Source: Xanthostigma xanthostigma (lineage: Eukaryota > Arthropoda > Insecta > Raphidioptera > Raphidiidae). Taken from it: a stretch of DNA of 64,000 bases. Both the position numbers and the translations under genes were made by a program. Position 1 is the first letter of the stretch. Every line of letters begins with the position of its first letter. The DNA is taken from the NCBI GenBank assembly GCA_963575645.1, contig OY754470.1, positions 47,213,201-47,277,200 on the forward strand, read 5' to 3'. This document shows, piece by piece, positions 11,135-21,483 of this stretch. The notes below the pieces were generated by a model. That model saw only the letters and a list, made by a program, of their open reading frames with translations. It ran no database searches and was not told where the DNA came from.

Positions 11135-11825
11135 ACTATGGTTCTCCAAAAAATCGCGGCGAACATTTTCAATAAAAATTTTCGATTTGTTCAACATTGA
11201 ACACACGACATTTTAGAAACTTTAGTCAGGTACTTTATTACATGAAAAAAATGGTCCAACTGAAGTTCTCTTTTGAATTAATAAGAATAACATAATACAA
11301 ATAATAAAGTTGTGTGAACAGGTGGTGGTTGGGGGTGGTACAACGATTCCAAACTCATGTCACGTTGTGTACCCTATCGATTATGTAAAGTTCCAATTTC
11401 AAAACCCAAAAAAAAAGTTTCACATAGCTACTCTGTATTTCTTTATGTAATGCTACAGATGTACCAGATAAAAGATGTGTACATAAAATTTCCATTAAAA
11501 AAGACACACGTTCAATGAATGATAGATAACTGATTATTTTTTAATCAATACAATTAATATTTATACAGTGAAACTTCGATTATTATCACAATTTTAGTTA
11601 TTCGTTTTCTATCGTTATTTTCAAATGTTGTAAAAAGTGACATTTGATTTTGAATCATCACTCTTTTCGTTTTAAATTGAAAAATTTCAAAAAATCGTCG
11701 GCAAATACATATTTGGTCTCTAGTTTTCCCGGCTTTGGTGTTCAAATTTCCCGCTTAATGAACTATTAAATTTTTGACCTGCCAGTCCTACGCCTACAGC
11801 AAACAGAAGTAAATTTCAACAGATA
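11135..11825. other. AT-rich intergenic, nothing recognised
   Basis: No gene or clear repeat boundary. Confidence 0.4.
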
Positions 11826-11829
11826 TATA

Positions 11830-12555
11830 TGTTACGGTCTATACCCGAATTCGGTCAATGACCAAAATAAATGCGCAAAACTACGAATATTGCCCAAACC
11901 CGAAATCTTACATTAAAACGGGTATTGAGTGTTGTTAAATGAGCAATACTAGTTTTGCGCATTTTCAGTTGGTCAAAACTAGTTCTGTTTATTTCTGAAC
12001 GGACAATACTAGTCCTGCTTGTTTCATTCAATCAACGTCCGAACCCGAATAAAAGTAGGGTTGTGTTCTTGTTTACCTATTGAATTGTTCTCCTGAATGT
12101 TACAATAATGGTGGGATATTCAGTGCAATAATTAAGTAAAAATGCAAGGTGAATTCGAGTCTCAACTAGTTCGGCTATTGGAGGCTTCTGAAACATAATT
12201 TTATGACGAAACATAATTACCTTACTACACTAAGTGAGGTTAAGAAAGCAAATTTGTTGAAAGCTGAATTAAAACCTCTGTCTGCTAAACAATACAGAAG
12301 AATAAATCACTTTGATATAATAAGTATCGTTGATGTGGAAAAGTTAATTAAAAACGCAAAGAAGATTCCGATGCCATATTAGTGTTGTCCGTGCAGAAAT
12401 GGACAGAACTAGTTTTGTCTAATTGAAAATGCACAAAACTAGTTTTGCTCATTTTATAACAGTCAATAGCCGTTTAAATGTAAGATTTTGGGTTTGGGCA
12501 ATATTCGTTGGTCAAAACTAGTTTTGGGCATTTATTTCGGTCATTGACCGTAACA
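11830..12555 (+). mobile_element. Ginger-like DNA transposon derivative
   Basis: Ends TGTTACGGTC...GACCGTAACA give TG/CA termini flanked by TATA on both sides (11826-11829, 12556-12559), a 4-bp duplication. Long inverted arms of about 170-200 bp carry repeated AAAACTAGTTTTG words. The centre (12142-12382) contains short reading frames. The longer one (12203-12382) includes KKANLLKAELKPLSAKQYRR and INHFDIISIVDVEKLI, resembling the region before the integrase domain in KRBA2/Ginger-type proteins (..K...YRRL.R.DV..I...EKLI). The catalytic domain is missing, so it is non-autonomous. Confidence 0.6.
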
Positions 12556-12559
12556 TATA

Positions 12560-13810
12560 TAATATATATCTATTACTAATATTATTATAAAGAGATAAAG
12601 TTTCTTTCGATTTCACACATTTTTTCATCAATATTTAGAACGGACTTTTAGGATGGACCCAGGCTATAAATTATCGCGTTAAAATAAAAACGATTCGTGG
12701 AGACCAGTTTTCAACGTAAGTCTACGAAAAAATGGCGACAATCTACAAATTCGGGCAAAACCGGACCGAGCCGCTAGTTTTGAACTATAAGAGCTGTTTC
12801 GGCACCACTATCTGTACCTATGTCACTTTTTTTAAGTTTACTGTCGTGACATCTTTGCAGCACGAACATTTCAAATATTAGTGAATTTTTAACGTTTATT
12901 GCACGATGAACTCTATGAGATTGAAACAATAAATAGTTGTGCACTGATAATAAACATATCTCTAATAATAATAAGTTCGTCGTTTTTGCTTTGTTTGATA
13001 AAGAAATAATGTGTTAGTTTTACTATATTATATGTGTAAGCTGGACTTTAAAACCATTGATAAGCTCTTTGTCACATCTGTGTACATAACAGTTCGTTTT
13101 TTGCGACATATACATCCATTAATCGTCATTGACATTGTATAGGAAATTTTTGCTGTACAGATTTTACAAACATTAGAAATAAAAAATAATGTCAAAAATT
13201 AAACGTAGAAAATCGGAGAATTTGTTAACTTAGTATTATTCCCTACGATTCTAATAACTAATTATAAAAAAAAAAACATTTATTTGTATAAAGCCGCTCC
13301 GAAATTCTTTACAAAAATGGGTATAGAAATGTTGCTCTTTGACGGGTTGTAGCTCCACGGAGTTACAGTTTGGTATATGGACAAATGTAGTTTACATCTT
13401 TTTGAAACACCATGTATGCTAATATAATATTTATATATGCTAATTAAAATAATTTAGAACATTATCTCTGTATTTGATTGACAACAAAATATGTTTGATT
13501 TAAAATGATTTTTATGGAGTTGTGCCCACTGTATAATAAATATTCGTCACTTTTTCTGTTAAAAATTGTTTTTATTAAATTTACAGCACTGTTAATTTTT
13601 ATATTAAATATTATGTTCTATTATTCAAGTTAAAAATAATGTATAATATTTTATGCAGTAGCAAGCGCGACAATATCAAAATCATAATGCCAATTTGCAA
13701 GATTTGAGATTTTTTATATTTGGGCACAGACAATAGCAGCTATGGATCGTACAGAGACAAAATTTCGTCTAAAATATAATATATAGACAGATTTATCTAT
13801 CCAACTAGGG
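12560..13810. other. AT-rich intergenic, nothing recognised
   Basis: No gene recognised. There are low-complexity AT stretches and some unique-looking sequence at 12600-12900. Confidence 0.4.
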
Positions 13811-13906
13811 CAGTGTTTCCTAAACTTTTTCGCTTAGGAACCATTACAGCATACTATCACTATTTGCCAAACGCTCGGCTGAATTATATAACTTTGCCCA
13901 CGTATG
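13811..13906 (+). mobile_element. hAT end fragment
   Basis: CAGTGTTTCCTAAACTTTTT is a typical hAT terminal sequence. The fragment is cut off by the next MITE and no partner end was found. Confidence 0.4.
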
Positions 13907-14303
13907 GACGCTACAAACGAGGGTGGTTTTTTTTCGCTAGATTCCTAGCTAGTTTTCAAGCGCTGGTTTTTGTGATTACTTTTATGACGTATTCGCTTCA
14001 CACGATGCATGTATTCAAGCTTGCTTTGTAGATGATCTGAACAGAACCCACACTATAGCACAGCGTTTGTTTGTGGGCGTTTGTTCATGTCGCCCACGTG
14101 ACAAGATACTGCTTCCTGATTGGTTCTTGCTCAAAACAATCAGACGAACAATCAAGAAAAGTAGCCCCTGTTCTAATTTTGAAATCCATCGTGTGAGCTA
14201 GCACGCGAGGCCGCAGTGACGTCATTTCAAGCCTCGTAGCCAGCCTGTCAGCCAGCAGAAGTCCCAGCGGGGTTTCCAGACTCGTGTGCAGCGGCCTTAA
14301 GTT
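13907..14303 (-). mobile_element. Harbinger-like MITE family H1, copy 2
   Basis: Ends GGACGCTACAAACGAGGGTG and ACTCGTGTGCAGCGGCCTTA. Inner GTTTGTGGGCGTTTGTTCAT and GCCCACGTGACAAGATACTG match copies 1 and 3. The right end is followed by TTAAG, and the TIR begins GGCCGCTGCACACGAG. Confidence 0.7.
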
Positions 14304-14329
14304 TCACTTCTGTAGTGTATACTATAGGT

Positions 14330-14750
14330 CAATTTTGTATTTCAAGTATTTCAGTCCGTGGATATACTAACGGAATTAGAGAAGTTCGCAAACCCGAGTT
14401 TTGTAAACGCCGATCTAGCGATAAGTGAGCTCTGAGAAACAAAAAAAAACGAATTGTTTACCGAACACCTTACAACAATCAAACAAAATGTGATCGTAGT
14501 GATCCTTGATCAGCCGGTCAGTCAGATCGACGCGATTGCACTTTGAAACAATGATTCAGAAACGAACGGACGGACAACCTCTCTCTATAGATCTTTTTAT
14601 TACAGCAACACTTGTATTGAATTGCCGTTAGTATAATTTGATTATTCAGACGGAAAGCATCGTCAGTGAACTTAAAGACCGGTTGTGTATTTAGTGACTG
14701 TATTATTTCTAAATAACGGAGCTAATTAAGTGTTAATATAAGTGATTTTT
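14330..14750 (+). promoter_or_regulatory. possible distal promoter/non-coding first exon of gene A
   Basis: An island of non-repetitive, less AT-rich sequence stands between two MITEs (13907-14303 and 14829-15352). It contains initiator-like TCAGTC/TCAGTG at about 14520 and 14667, and a donor-like TAAGTG near 14749. Gene A needs an upstream non-coding exon because its coding exon begins with an acceptor. Assignment is by position and composition only. Confidence 0.2.
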
Positions 14751-14828
14751 TAATTTATTTAAAGGTACAGCTATAGTTCTTTATTATTTATATTCAAAGA
14801 ACAAAATAACTTTTTTAATTTAACCAAA

Positions 14829-15352
14829 GGACTCCGCACAAACCTTATGGCATTTTGTTTTCAGTTAAATTGATCGAAAATGGTTTTATTTTATAGTTTA
14901 AAAGTCACTAAGAAAAAGTGTCCATGGGCGCATAGCCTAAAAACCAATAGATTTTTAGCTACAGATATGCTTAGCAAGATTTTAGATATAGGGATATCCA
15001 TTGAATTCACAATCTTAAAAAATCCTAAGCTCTAGAAATTTGTTTTCGAGTGCGCTGAATCCGAATATGACATTATTATTTTATACAGGGTGACACCTTC
15101 CAGCATTACTTAGTTTTCTATTTTTTTATTTCTAAAAAAAGCACGAAAGTTGAACATTGAACATGTTTGTGAATTCAATGGATATGCCTATATCTAAAAT
15201 CTGGCTAAACATATCTGTAGATGAAAATCTATTGGGTTTTAGGCTATACGCTCATGAACACTTTTTCTTAGTGACTTTTAAACTATAAAATAAAACCATT
15301 TTCGATCAATTTAATCGAAAACCAATTCCCATAAGGTTTGTGCGGGGTTCAT
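14829..15352 (+). mobile_element. MITE family P1 (about 520 bp, long inverted arms), copy 1
   Basis: Ends ACTCCGCACAAACCTTATGG ... CATAAGGTTTGTGCGGGGTT with about 190-bp arms (ATCGAAAATGGTTTTATTTT and its mirror). The unique centre has TTATACAGGGTGACACCTTC. The same element lies inverted at 40157-40672. Confidence 0.8.
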
Positions 15353-16675
15353 TATAATTTTATTCATAATTAATTCCAATGCAACTTTAACTAGTGAAAG
15401 TTTGTAAAAAGGGTGTAACTGAGTTTCGGTTAAGTTCTTTAAAATAGTTAAAGGGACAACTTTTTTTTTAATTTATAAAAGACTTTTTTGAAAACCATTT
15501 TCAATCTAACAATTTATTCTGAAGAATTTTTAAGACAAGTAAAGGGCGTGAATTACAAGTAGTGTATTTCAGAAAATTGTAATTTCTTTTTTTAAGTTAT
15601 CTTTTGCGTCTATCGATTCATATTTTCAATTTATTATTTTCATAATAAATTGAAAATCTAATTGTAATCTGGTACTGGGGGCTTGTAATAGAGGAACCAT
15701 AAAAACGCTAACCCAGTTGAAAATTGATGGGATTAGAACTATTAAAAAAGTTATTGTATTGTGTAAAATATAATTGGATCCTTCACATTTCATTATCTTA
15801 AAAACGCTTTTTTGTGTTTACAAAACAAATTGAGTTAGTTTTGTTTTGTCGAAAATTATCTTTAGTATAATAGCTGACAAGCGGATAATAAAAAGAACGT
15901 TATTGCGTTGCTTTAAAATGTTTGAAAGTTTATTTCCTGCTTTCAAACTTTCAGTTTTTTAATGACGTATAACAATGTCTAAAAAAATGTTGTGTCTTAT
16001 CCAGAGACAAATCGTTTAAATCACATTATCTCAAAATTAAAGCTTTTTTTTAATTTACGCCTTTCTTGCATTTATATTTTCAATTGTTTTTGTTTTGTTT
16101 CTCTTAATAATACGTTTATTTTTTCATTATAAACTCTGTAAAATGTTTTTTTTTTCTTCCCACGGTTTGTGTACTTCTTTTAATTTATTTAGACTACAAA
16201 TACAACGAAATAAAAAAGCACGGTTGAAATAAAAAAAAGAAATTACTTTTTAAATGTATTCTGCCAGCTTTGGTAGTTTTTCCCCACATTTTTTTGTAGA
16301 TAGAAGCATGTAATTGCATTTCAATTATTAGTTATTTCTTAATATTTCTTAATATTTCAAGAAAAACAATATGTAGGTAGATCTTTAATAAAGTATTTTA
16401 TATTGCAAAAATTTCGTGAAAAAATCGTACAAATCTGTAATCACAAATGAATTTATGAAATTTTGTTGAAATCTTTATTATTTAACTTAGAAATATACTT
16501 ACGGAAAATTGAGAAACAAAAAGAGGCTTAGTCTGATAAGGGGCAGGCAAATCTTTTGATCGTCGGGCCACATTGCTGATGAAAATTTGACCAACAAAAA
16601 AAAAATGTCCTTTCAATTCCGCAACAAAAACGTCTTTTTTCGTCTGTTCATATACTGATCTTATATAAGCCCTAT
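15353..16675. other. AT-rich intergenic, nothing recognised
   Basis: No gene or repeat boundary recognised, apart from a small palindrome (CAATTTATTATTTTCATAATAAATTG) near 15628. Confidence 0.4.
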
Positions 16676-16812
16676 TTCAACCTCTCTACGAACGGTAACA
16701 GAACCGTGCCAGTATGCGCAGTAGCTAAAACGTATTCCAAAACCGATACAAATAGTTTCGTTTTAGCTACTGCGCGGTTCTGTTACCATTCGCAGAGATG
16801 TTGGAACCATCT
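16676..16812. mobile_element. MITE family G, copy 2
   Basis: TTTCAACCTCTCTACGAACG + GTAACAGAACCGT and the mirrored GGTTCTGTTACCATTCGCAG + AGATGTTGGAAC. The inner GCGCAGTAGCTAAAAC is also mirrored. Same family as 7555-7697. Confidence 0.75.
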
Positions 16813-17397
16813 ATCACTACAAATTTATAATTTTAAATGTAACTCTAAATATCAGTTTTTGGTATTTGGTCATACGACGAGGGGTCCTCATATTAATTAA
16901 TATCCTAAATATTTATTTATAAGAAGGACTTTAAGGTCTAAGAAGTCTAATCTATTTTTGTTTCAAGTTATCAATTTTAATTTACGATGTTTGATAGAAA
17001 TTTCAAAATTTTTTTGAAAGGTTTTGAACTTTGAAAAAATGATAAAACAATAAATTACAATTGTATCTTGAATCTTGATATATCATAAAATTAAACGTAA
17101 TAAACATAATCTTTCTGTAATCTGGATATTTACGCAACTATAATCTCGAATTGCAAAATCATTTTATTATACATATATCAAAATTATAAAACATTACTGT
17201 AAATTACTAGAATTTAATATTTTTGAAGTAAAAGTATTTGAAGAGTAGAATGCTAGGCAGAGCTGGCTATATGAAACGAAATTCGTTAAAAAAAAGTGTG
17301 ACTTTTTTGAGTAACAAAAATTGGTGATGCGAATTACCAACCGACGCCTAAATAATCAATAAATTAATGTAACCATAACTCATTTTGATCTATTCAT

Positions 17398-17770
17398 TTT
17401 AAATTGATTACTAGCCGCTATTCGCGGCTCCGCACGCGAATGAAATGAAACACGTAAGTGACCAGAGTAGTGGAGCCTTCGGCTACACCGTATTACAGTC
17501 ATGCCACGCGACAACAGTAGTCAGTTTTGAACAAATGTGTTTTATATACCCGTACTTCCACCATAAAATCACTGCACTTCCACCATATACTTAAATGTAT
17601 ACAGCCTATTCGGAATTTTTATTTTTTATCAAAATAAAATATAACCCATATTACTCACGGATAGTGCAGTTTATTTACTGATGATAAAAAATTAGAATCG
17701 GTTCTGTAGTTCCAGAGATTACCACTTCCCCCCACATGCAAACAAATATACAAATTTTACCTCATTAAAT
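17398..17770 (+). mobile_element. non-LTR retrotransposon/SINE-like tail
   Basis: Begins ACTAGCCGCTATTCGCGGCT and continues through ATCGGTTCTGTAGTTCCAGA and CATGCAAACAAATATACAAA, the typical wording of truncated RTE/SINE-type tails in insects. Non-coding. Confidence 0.5.
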
Positions 17771-18254
17771 AATAGTATGGATAAAGTTTTGTATAAATAT
17801 TATAATTCGTGTTTTAAATAAAATAACTTATAGCAGTTTCCACTTTTAGATTAATAATAATTAGTTGTATCAATAGAAGTTTTACTTTGGTTTTTTACAA
17901 TAAGTTGAAAATTCAGTTCATACTATTATACCGATTCTCGAATTAGAACCTGGAAACTCAGGGCTTGTAATTGAGAAGACGTGGCTTCTCTATTCATATT
18001 GTCATATTAGTCAAAATGACAAAATATATTATTATTATTTTTACAGTGTAAACTCTATATAGCGACACTCAAGGGACTGTGCACTTTGTGGCGTTATTGA
18101 GAGTTGTCGTTAAACGGAGAGAAGAAATAATCCATTAATATTTTTTTACTATAATATACTATCACAAATTACAACGCTTATTACGTTTAGTCTGTTATCT
18201 TTGTCTGACCAACAAATCCCAACAAACAAAAGAACGAATTTCTTAGAATCTTCG
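17771..18254. other. AT-rich, nothing recognised
   Basis: No gene recognised. Confidence 0.4.
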
Positions 18255-18780
18255 GTATCTTCAACCGGTGAATTTTTATGAATTTTTAAAAATTAAAAAT
18301 CGTTGTAAATCGTGATTTTCTTGAATTAAATAGTACACCTGAAAAAAAAAATACCGTGATTTCTATTTTTTTATTAAATATTTAAACTTTAATAAAAAAA
18401 ATGGCGTAATGAGATTTCAAATATTTTATTAATTATTATGTTTATTATTCATAATAACAATATGCTCTTTACGCGCATGCACTTTAAGGATAGTAGTATT
18501 GTCATCTCACTCCCAGTCCTATGTATGACATTAGTAAGAGAGAGGCAGATGGTACACTTCGACAAATTATTGCATATTGTTATTATGAATAATAAACATA
18601 ATAATTAATAAAATATTTGAAATCTGATTACGCCATTTTTTTTATTAAAGTTTAAATATTTAATAAAAAAATAGAAATCACGGTATTTTTTTTCAGGTGT
18701 ACTATTTAATTCAAGAAAATCACGATTTACAACGATTTTTAATTTTTAAAAATTCATAAAAATTCACCGGTTGAAGATAC
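18255..18780. repeat. near-perfect large inverted repeat
   Basis: Arms 18255-18465 and 18572-18780 (about 210 bp each) pair with very few differences, from GTATCTTCAACCGGTGAATT at the outside to ATAATAACAATATGC at the inside. The 106-bp spacer is less AT-rich. Such high arm identity suggests recent formation or ongoing homogenisation. No coding content. Confidence 0.9.
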
Positions 18781-20394
18781 GATAATGAGTGTAAGGACTT
18801 TTTCGATTCAAAATAGTCTGAAAAATATATAAAAAAATTATTTATTGCAAAAAAACTTATTTTGCAATATTTTCAATTTTTCGTTGTTTAAACAATAACG
18901 GCAACAGATATTGAGTGTCATGTTACACTGTTATAATCAGGAGAGCCTCCTGGACATTTAAAAAAAAAATTTACGAACCAAACGAATTTTGCAAACGAAT
19001 GCGCCACTATGCTCTGCTCTAGTACGCATGTCGTTATTTAGAGTGTATCATTGTATGTACAAAAAGGTAAACCGAGTAGAGTTAAGTAATTTTGACGTTT
19101 TAATCAATCTCTTTGTGCCAATACAATTAGTTTCATTAATTGTTTACGTTATTTAATGGATTATTTTTTTACATTTCTTATAGTGTACATATTTACAAAA
19201 GACAAAATATTAAATAAATGGAACAAAGGAATTCTGACACAAAAATAATGTTTTAACATGCGAGTAAAACCAATAATAAGATGTTAAAACAATATTTATA
19301 TAGTCATTATCTTTTTGAGAATAACAAATAATTAATTGTTTGTCGTTTAATAAGAAACTTTATGATAAACTGTTTGCAGACGACAATGTTGTATTCTCTC
19401 ACGCCCTTACTGTGTATTCAGGTTTTGACTTGTGTCATCATCACTGAACTTTTCGGCATTTCACGTAAAACTGAAGACATTCAGAATGAGTCGTCATCAT
19501 TATTTGAAGATTGTAATTCAAAAAATTCCAGCCAACTGGGTGACGGGACCATTCCAACTTCAAAAATATACTGACATTTGATATAGAATAAAGAAAATAC
19601 ATATTTTTGATTTTGCGTGAGGTGACGCGGGTGATGGCTAGTATTCAATATGATATTTGCTATTCGTTGCCATGGTTACCTAACATAATATGTTCCACGT
19701 CATGTAAAAATTAACCAATGCATGCTTAACTAGTTTATTTCTGACACCTACAAAACAAAATTACAGCTGATTTTATAAAAATTGGCAAATCTGCTTTTAA
19801 AATGTATTTTTTCTATAACAAATATGCAGTTGAACAATATTATTAAGAATTCATAATTGTTTTATTCCGTGCAACGGTTTTTTTCATAAATGTCGAGCCT
19901 TGAAAAAAACTGCTAATTTCAATAACATATCATTACAGTCATTTAATAATTTTCTTATCTCAATTTTACGTTAGAAGAAAAATTTCAAATACGTCATTTA
20001 TATAATGGACGTAATTAATAATAATGTCATACATTCTGTCAAATTATTCTAAATACACCTGTGAGCAAACAAGTGCTGTATTAAGATTTCTGTAGATAAA
20101 TATATTTTCATGATATAAAAAATAATTACATTTTTTTATTTCATTATAATTTCAGATACTAATTACCTTAATATATTTTAAGTCTTCTAAATTACTAACC
20201 ACATTTTGCTGAACACGTGCTTGATTTTGTTGTTTGTTTGTTTGTTTACCCGTATCGGCGTCTTCGAATTACTTCAGAAGGAAACGGACTGATTTTATTG
20301 CTTAGCTGACTACGTCAAGTTTAGCGCGCTATTATTATTGACAGTTTTAAAATTCGTTTCTTGCAAAATAAGAATGATTCGGGGAGCATTTATA
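18781..20394. other. AT-rich upstream region, nothing recognised
   Basis: No convincing gene. A 70-codon frame at 19362-19574 has no recognisable domain. An upstream exon of gene A could lie here, but no signal points to one. Confidence 0.35.
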
Positions 20395-20402
20395 TTCTAG
20401 AT

Positions 20403-20704
20403 TAGGAATGTCAGACTGATTTTTCGAAAGATTTAGGGTGTGTTAGCGGGCCAGACTAAATTAAAAACTAAAACACATACTAAATTAAAATCTTTATTTA
20501 GTTTAAATCAATTTTCATATAAAGGTAACAAAAAGGGTAAATTATCTTGAGCTTGAAAATCCAGACACGTGAGGTCTCTTGTTTTTGATTAACTCATTGA
20601 TACCAGGTATCTAAAATCCTCACTGGATAGATTCTGGTCGCGAGCCGTATTGAGATGGCTTGAGGTCCGGATGCGGCCCGTGGGCCGTATCTTTGACATC
20701 GCTG
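20403..20704 (-). mobile_element. hAT-type MITE, copy 2, with perfect 8-bp duplication
   Basis: Inverted relative to 3090-3347. On the - strand it begins CAGCGATGTCAAAGATACGG. TTCTAGAT flanks both ends (20395-20402, 20705-20712), an exact 8-bp duplication. It is 302 bp, non-coding, and lies 370 bp before the gene A acceptor. Confidence 0.85.
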
Positions 20705-21077
20705 TTCTAGATATAAGCTCTCATGAGGATGCAAAAAAATATTAGTAAAAAAGACAAGCTTTTTTTAAAATAACTTTAAAAAAATAAAATAAATATTAAT
20801 AATTTAGGCTCATGTGTTGTCATCGGAAATAGATATTTGTCTAAAATTTCAAATTGATCGGGTTTGTGGAAGTCGTTCAAAACGAACTTGCAAGAACTGA
20901 CCAAATAACTACAAAAATGTGAGATGACGGCTCCATCCTGTATTGTATTTATTGTTGTTTTAATTAAAAATTGAAATTAAAAAAAAAAACGATCCAGATA
21001 CTTCTTGTTCAATTATTGTGACAAAAAACTCAATTTGTCCGAATTTTATATTTTCATTCTGTTTTTTTTTTTTGCAG

Positions 21078-21200
21078 ACATGGAACTAATCTAGTCAAGA
21101 TCTACACAATTCTTGTATGGTGACAATTTGGCACGCACGAATGTGTGGTTAATTTAGTTTATATTGAGAATAGTCTGTGATTTTTTTTAACACCGCAAAA
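21078..21200 (+). promoter_or_regulatory. gene A 5' leader in second (first coding) exon
   Basis: A long T tract ending in TTTGCAG at 21071-21077 is a strong splice acceptor 123 bp upstream of the start codon. The leader is therefore spliced to at least one non-coding exon further upstream. The exon opens with ACATGGAACTAATCTAG, which holds a minimal upstream frame (ATG at 21080, stop after four sense codons). This could mildly reduce initiation at 21201. Confidence 0.6.
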
Positions 21201-21483
21201 ATGAACGTGTTGATACAACATACCAGCATCCAGTCCGAGGATAATAATGGAACTTATGGACAGGATCATTCGGCCCAGTTGTATAAAGCTACGACTCTGC
21301 CTCCATTAACGAGCAATGGATTCACAGCTGACAAGAATCTTGAAAAAGCCAAAGCTGCCATGAGCAATGGTCACACAAATGAAGTAGACTTGCAGTTCAG
21401 TCGATTTCCACATAAGGATCCAATAGACCTACAGTTCGATAATATTACCTACACAGTTGAAGTTGGACCCATGTTTAGAAAAG
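21201..21483 (+). CDS. gene A coding exon 1 (N-terminus, start of NBD)
   Basis: Encodes residues 1-94 plus one base (phase 1). Residues 1-72 are polar and low in recognisable structure. The first NBD strand begins around [12 protein letters not shown] (residues 75-86). The donor is AAAG|GTAAGAT. Reading straight on into the intron gives a short unrelated tail and a stop at 21584, so splicing here is required. Confidence 0.85.
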
